This document shows, piece after piece, positions 62,433 to 64,000 of a DNA stretch of 64,000 bases (position 1 is the stretch's first letter; the number at the start of each line of letters is the position of its first letter). The notes below the pieces were generated by a model. That model was not told the origin of the DNA. It ran no database searches and was given only the letters and a program-made list of their open reading frames with translations. Source of the stretch: Syngnathus acus (Eukaryota > Chordata > Actinopteri > Syngnathiformes > Syngnathidae); contig NC_051087.1 in NCBI RefSeq assembly GCF_901709675.1, positions 17,858,067 through 17,922,066 on the forward strand. The letters are read 5' to 3'. The translations under genes were made by a program, and so were the position numbers.

Positions 62433-62739
62433 CCAGCTCAGTGGCCTAGTGGTAGAGTGTCCGCCCTGAGACTGGAAGGTTGTGGGTTCAAACCCCGGCT
62501 GAGTCATACCAAAGACTATAAAAATGGGACCCATTGCCTCCCTGCTTGGCACTCAGCATTAAGGGTTGGAATTGGGGGGTTAGATCACCAAATGATTCCC
62601 GAGCGCGGCACCGCTGCTGCTCATTGCTCCCCTCTCCCCCAGGGGATGGATTAAGATCACACGGGGATGGGTTAAATGCAGAGGACAAATTTCACCACAC
62701 CCAGATGTGTGTGTGACGATCATTGGGACTTTAACTTTT
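62433..62739 (+). mobile_element. tRNA-headed SINE, copy 4
   Basis: Begins CCAGCTCAGTGGCCTAGTGG, has GGTTCAAACCC, and ends CATTGGGACTTTAACTTTTA. The joined flanks GTAGTTAA and TTAAGCTGG match uninterrupted 39700-39712. Confidence 0.93.
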
Positions 62740-62902
62740 AAGCTGGTGTATATAATATCTTGTGTTATTTTTCATCTGTCTGTAACGTCGTGTTTCTTTA
62801 GATGAACAAAACGGCTTTGAAAAGAGATCTTACGGAGGCTACGAAAAAAGGTTCTCCAGCCTTATGGCAGGGGGTGCTAGTGATCCCGGGATGCTTCATG
62901 CG

Positions 62903-63191
62903 CAGAGGCGTAGCCAAGCCGGGGCGAGCCGGGGCGGCGCCCCGGTTAGGACTCCTTGCGCCCCGGTTGAAAATAATCGAGCTTTTTCGATTCTTCATTT
63001 TCATGCCGTTTTTTTCTTTCGGTCTTGCGCGAATGTGCTTGCGCTATTCTATGTGCGCGATGTTATCCATTCACCGTTTGCCTCCCGGACCCGGATGTTG
63101 TTTTAGCGATCAGCGAACGGCGTGGGTGATGTTCGATTTTTTTTCCTGTGGGCGTGCGCCCCTACTGGAAAAATTTCTGGCTACGCCTCTG
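62903..63191 (+). mobile_element. hAT MITE (CAGAGGCGTAGCC termini)
   Basis: Inverted ends CAGAGGCGTAGCC and GGCTACGCCTCTG with the 8-bp duplication TTCATGCG (62895-62902 and 63192-63199). The empty site is in copy 1 of hAT-X at about 39859. 289 bp, non-coding. Confidence 0.96.
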
Positions 63192-63652
63192 TTCATGCGA
63201 CTACCTGTAGAATAAGAGATCTCCAGTTCAAATTTACAGTGAACAACTGAGGAGCAGTCGTCCATTTGTTTCGTTTTACATTCTTTTTTTTTTTTTCCCG
63301 TTTTTACATTTCGTTTTACAATGGAGGATTAGATATCTAAACAATTTTAACTTTGGATTTTCGGTCGAAGCAGGAGGTCATCAGTAAAGGAAGACCAACT
63401 CCGGAGTTAAAAGGTGTGATTCTGACAACGGGACTTCGGAACGGAGTGGTACGCACGATCGAAAACAAGTTTTGATTTCATGTGCTTTATTGAGTGTTAT
63501 TATATGTGAAGACTGCTGATGAGATTTTAATTAAAATAGTTCAAATTAAATAATTAATAAGCCACACTAGAGCAGCGTTCCCCAACCTTTTTTGTGACAC
63601 GGTTAAGTGACGTCAGTGCCTTCCCAGTCATGAACCTCACCGCACGTCACTG

Positions 63653-64000
63653 CATCACAGATGTTGGCTTTTGAACTTTGCGTTGATAACAGTCCGGATG
63701 GTCCGCTTCCTCTTTGGTCCGAAGGACACAACGTCCAGTGTTTCCAAAAACAATTTGAAAAGTGGACTCATCAGACCACAAAACACTTTTTCATTGTGCA
63801 TCAGTCCATTTTACATGAGCTCGGGCCCAGAGAACCCGGCGGCATTTCTGGATGTTTTTCATAAACGGCTTTTGCTTTGCATGGTAGAGTTTTAACCCGC
63901 ACTTACTGATGTAGTGATGAACTGTATTTACTGACAGTGGTTTTCTGAAGTTTTCCTGAGCCCATTTGGTGATATCCTTTACACACTCATGTCGGTTTTT
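63653..64000 (-). pseudogene. Tc1-like transposase fragment, continues past the window edge
   Basis: On the minus strand the sequence reads through a Tc1 helix-turn-helix/linker region (RPLSVNTVHHYISKCGLKLY) and into [15 protein letters not shown], the block with the first catalytic aspartate, followed by [10 protein letters not shown] and [10 protein letters not shown] premature TGA is present after DAQ. It runs off the right edge; the hAT-X end is immediately on its left. Confidence 0.85.

Larger units (their letters stand above)
62302..63652 (+). mobile_element. hAT element X, copy 2 (3' part)
   Basis: From GCCTCCTCTGAGGATTGCG to the end CGCACGTCACTG, matching 31363 onward in copy 1. It lacks the GTF2IRD2-like hAT and LINE-B, and so gives empty sites for both. 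It has its own insertions at 62433-62739 and 62903-63191. Confidence 0.9.

Noticed and set aside
62802-63215. 137-codon frame starting MNKTALKRDLTEATKKG
   Set aside because: It spans a hAT MITE inserted in hAT-X (8-bp duplication on both sides), so most of the frame is accidental.

Overview
The window is nuclear DNA of a teleost fish, probably a percomorph; the species cannot be named from the sequence. Evidence: three spliced exons of a vertebrate gene (spcs3), a second host gene ending on the opposite strand, and a fish-type repeat complement of hAT, pogo/Tigger and Tc1 DNA transposons, L2-like LINEs, tRNA-headed SINEs, BEL/Pao and Ty3-type LTR elements, and ERV-like LTR elements. No CRISPR array, rRNA or ordinary tRNA gene was seen. 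Roughly 85-90 percent of the window is recognisable mobile DNA.

Layout. 1-10.8 kb: a pogo-like MITE carrying a SINE and a hAT, a truncated L2-like LINE, and an internally deleted pogo element that still holds transposase pieces. 10.87-19.1 kb: the last three coding exons and poly(A) signal of spcs3 (+ strand), with introns full of hAT, Tc1, Tigger and SINE copies. 19.6-29.0 kb: a hAT with a long broken transposase, a solo Ty3-type LTR split by a MITE that is itself split by a hAT, a minus-strand ERV-like 5' end, and a Ty3-type 3' end. 29.26-29.44 kb: last exon of a leucine-rich-repeat gene on the minus strand (KDM2/FBXL10-11-like), convergent with spcs3. 30.7-40.7 kb: a nest in which a Tigger-like element holds a hAT, which holds a hAT and an L2-like LINE, which in turn holds a BEL/Pao element and a hAT MITE. 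40.7-44.5 kb: a degenerate tandem array, a solo LTR and LINE debris. 44.5-61.4 kb: a second nest, hAT > pogo MITE > 14.5-kb LTR element > (L2-like LINE in its 3' LTR, two hATs in its interior). 61.4-64 kb: more fragments ending in a Tc1 element that runs off the window.

Most boundaries are supported by target-site duplications (8 bp for hAT, TA for pogo/Tigger, 4-5 bp for LTR elements). In several cases another copy of the host repeat in this window gives the empty site, so order of insertion can be read directly.

The most unusual object is the LTR element at 45965-60419. Its two 1166-bp LTRs differ at only about seven positions, yet the 7.5 kb between them (hAT insertions excluded) has no recognisable gag, pol or env; it behaves like a young non-coding (LARD-like) element that must move in trans. 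Just behind its primer-binding site lie two diverged copies of a 74-75-nt segment that fold into the same three-way junction, with six compensatory base-pair changes between them. This is a strong candidate for a selected RNA structure such as a packaging signal. Second in interest is a LINE with a fully open 999-codon ORF2 whose ATG sits about 11 nt from the element's 5' end inside a perfect TISU/YY1 motif.
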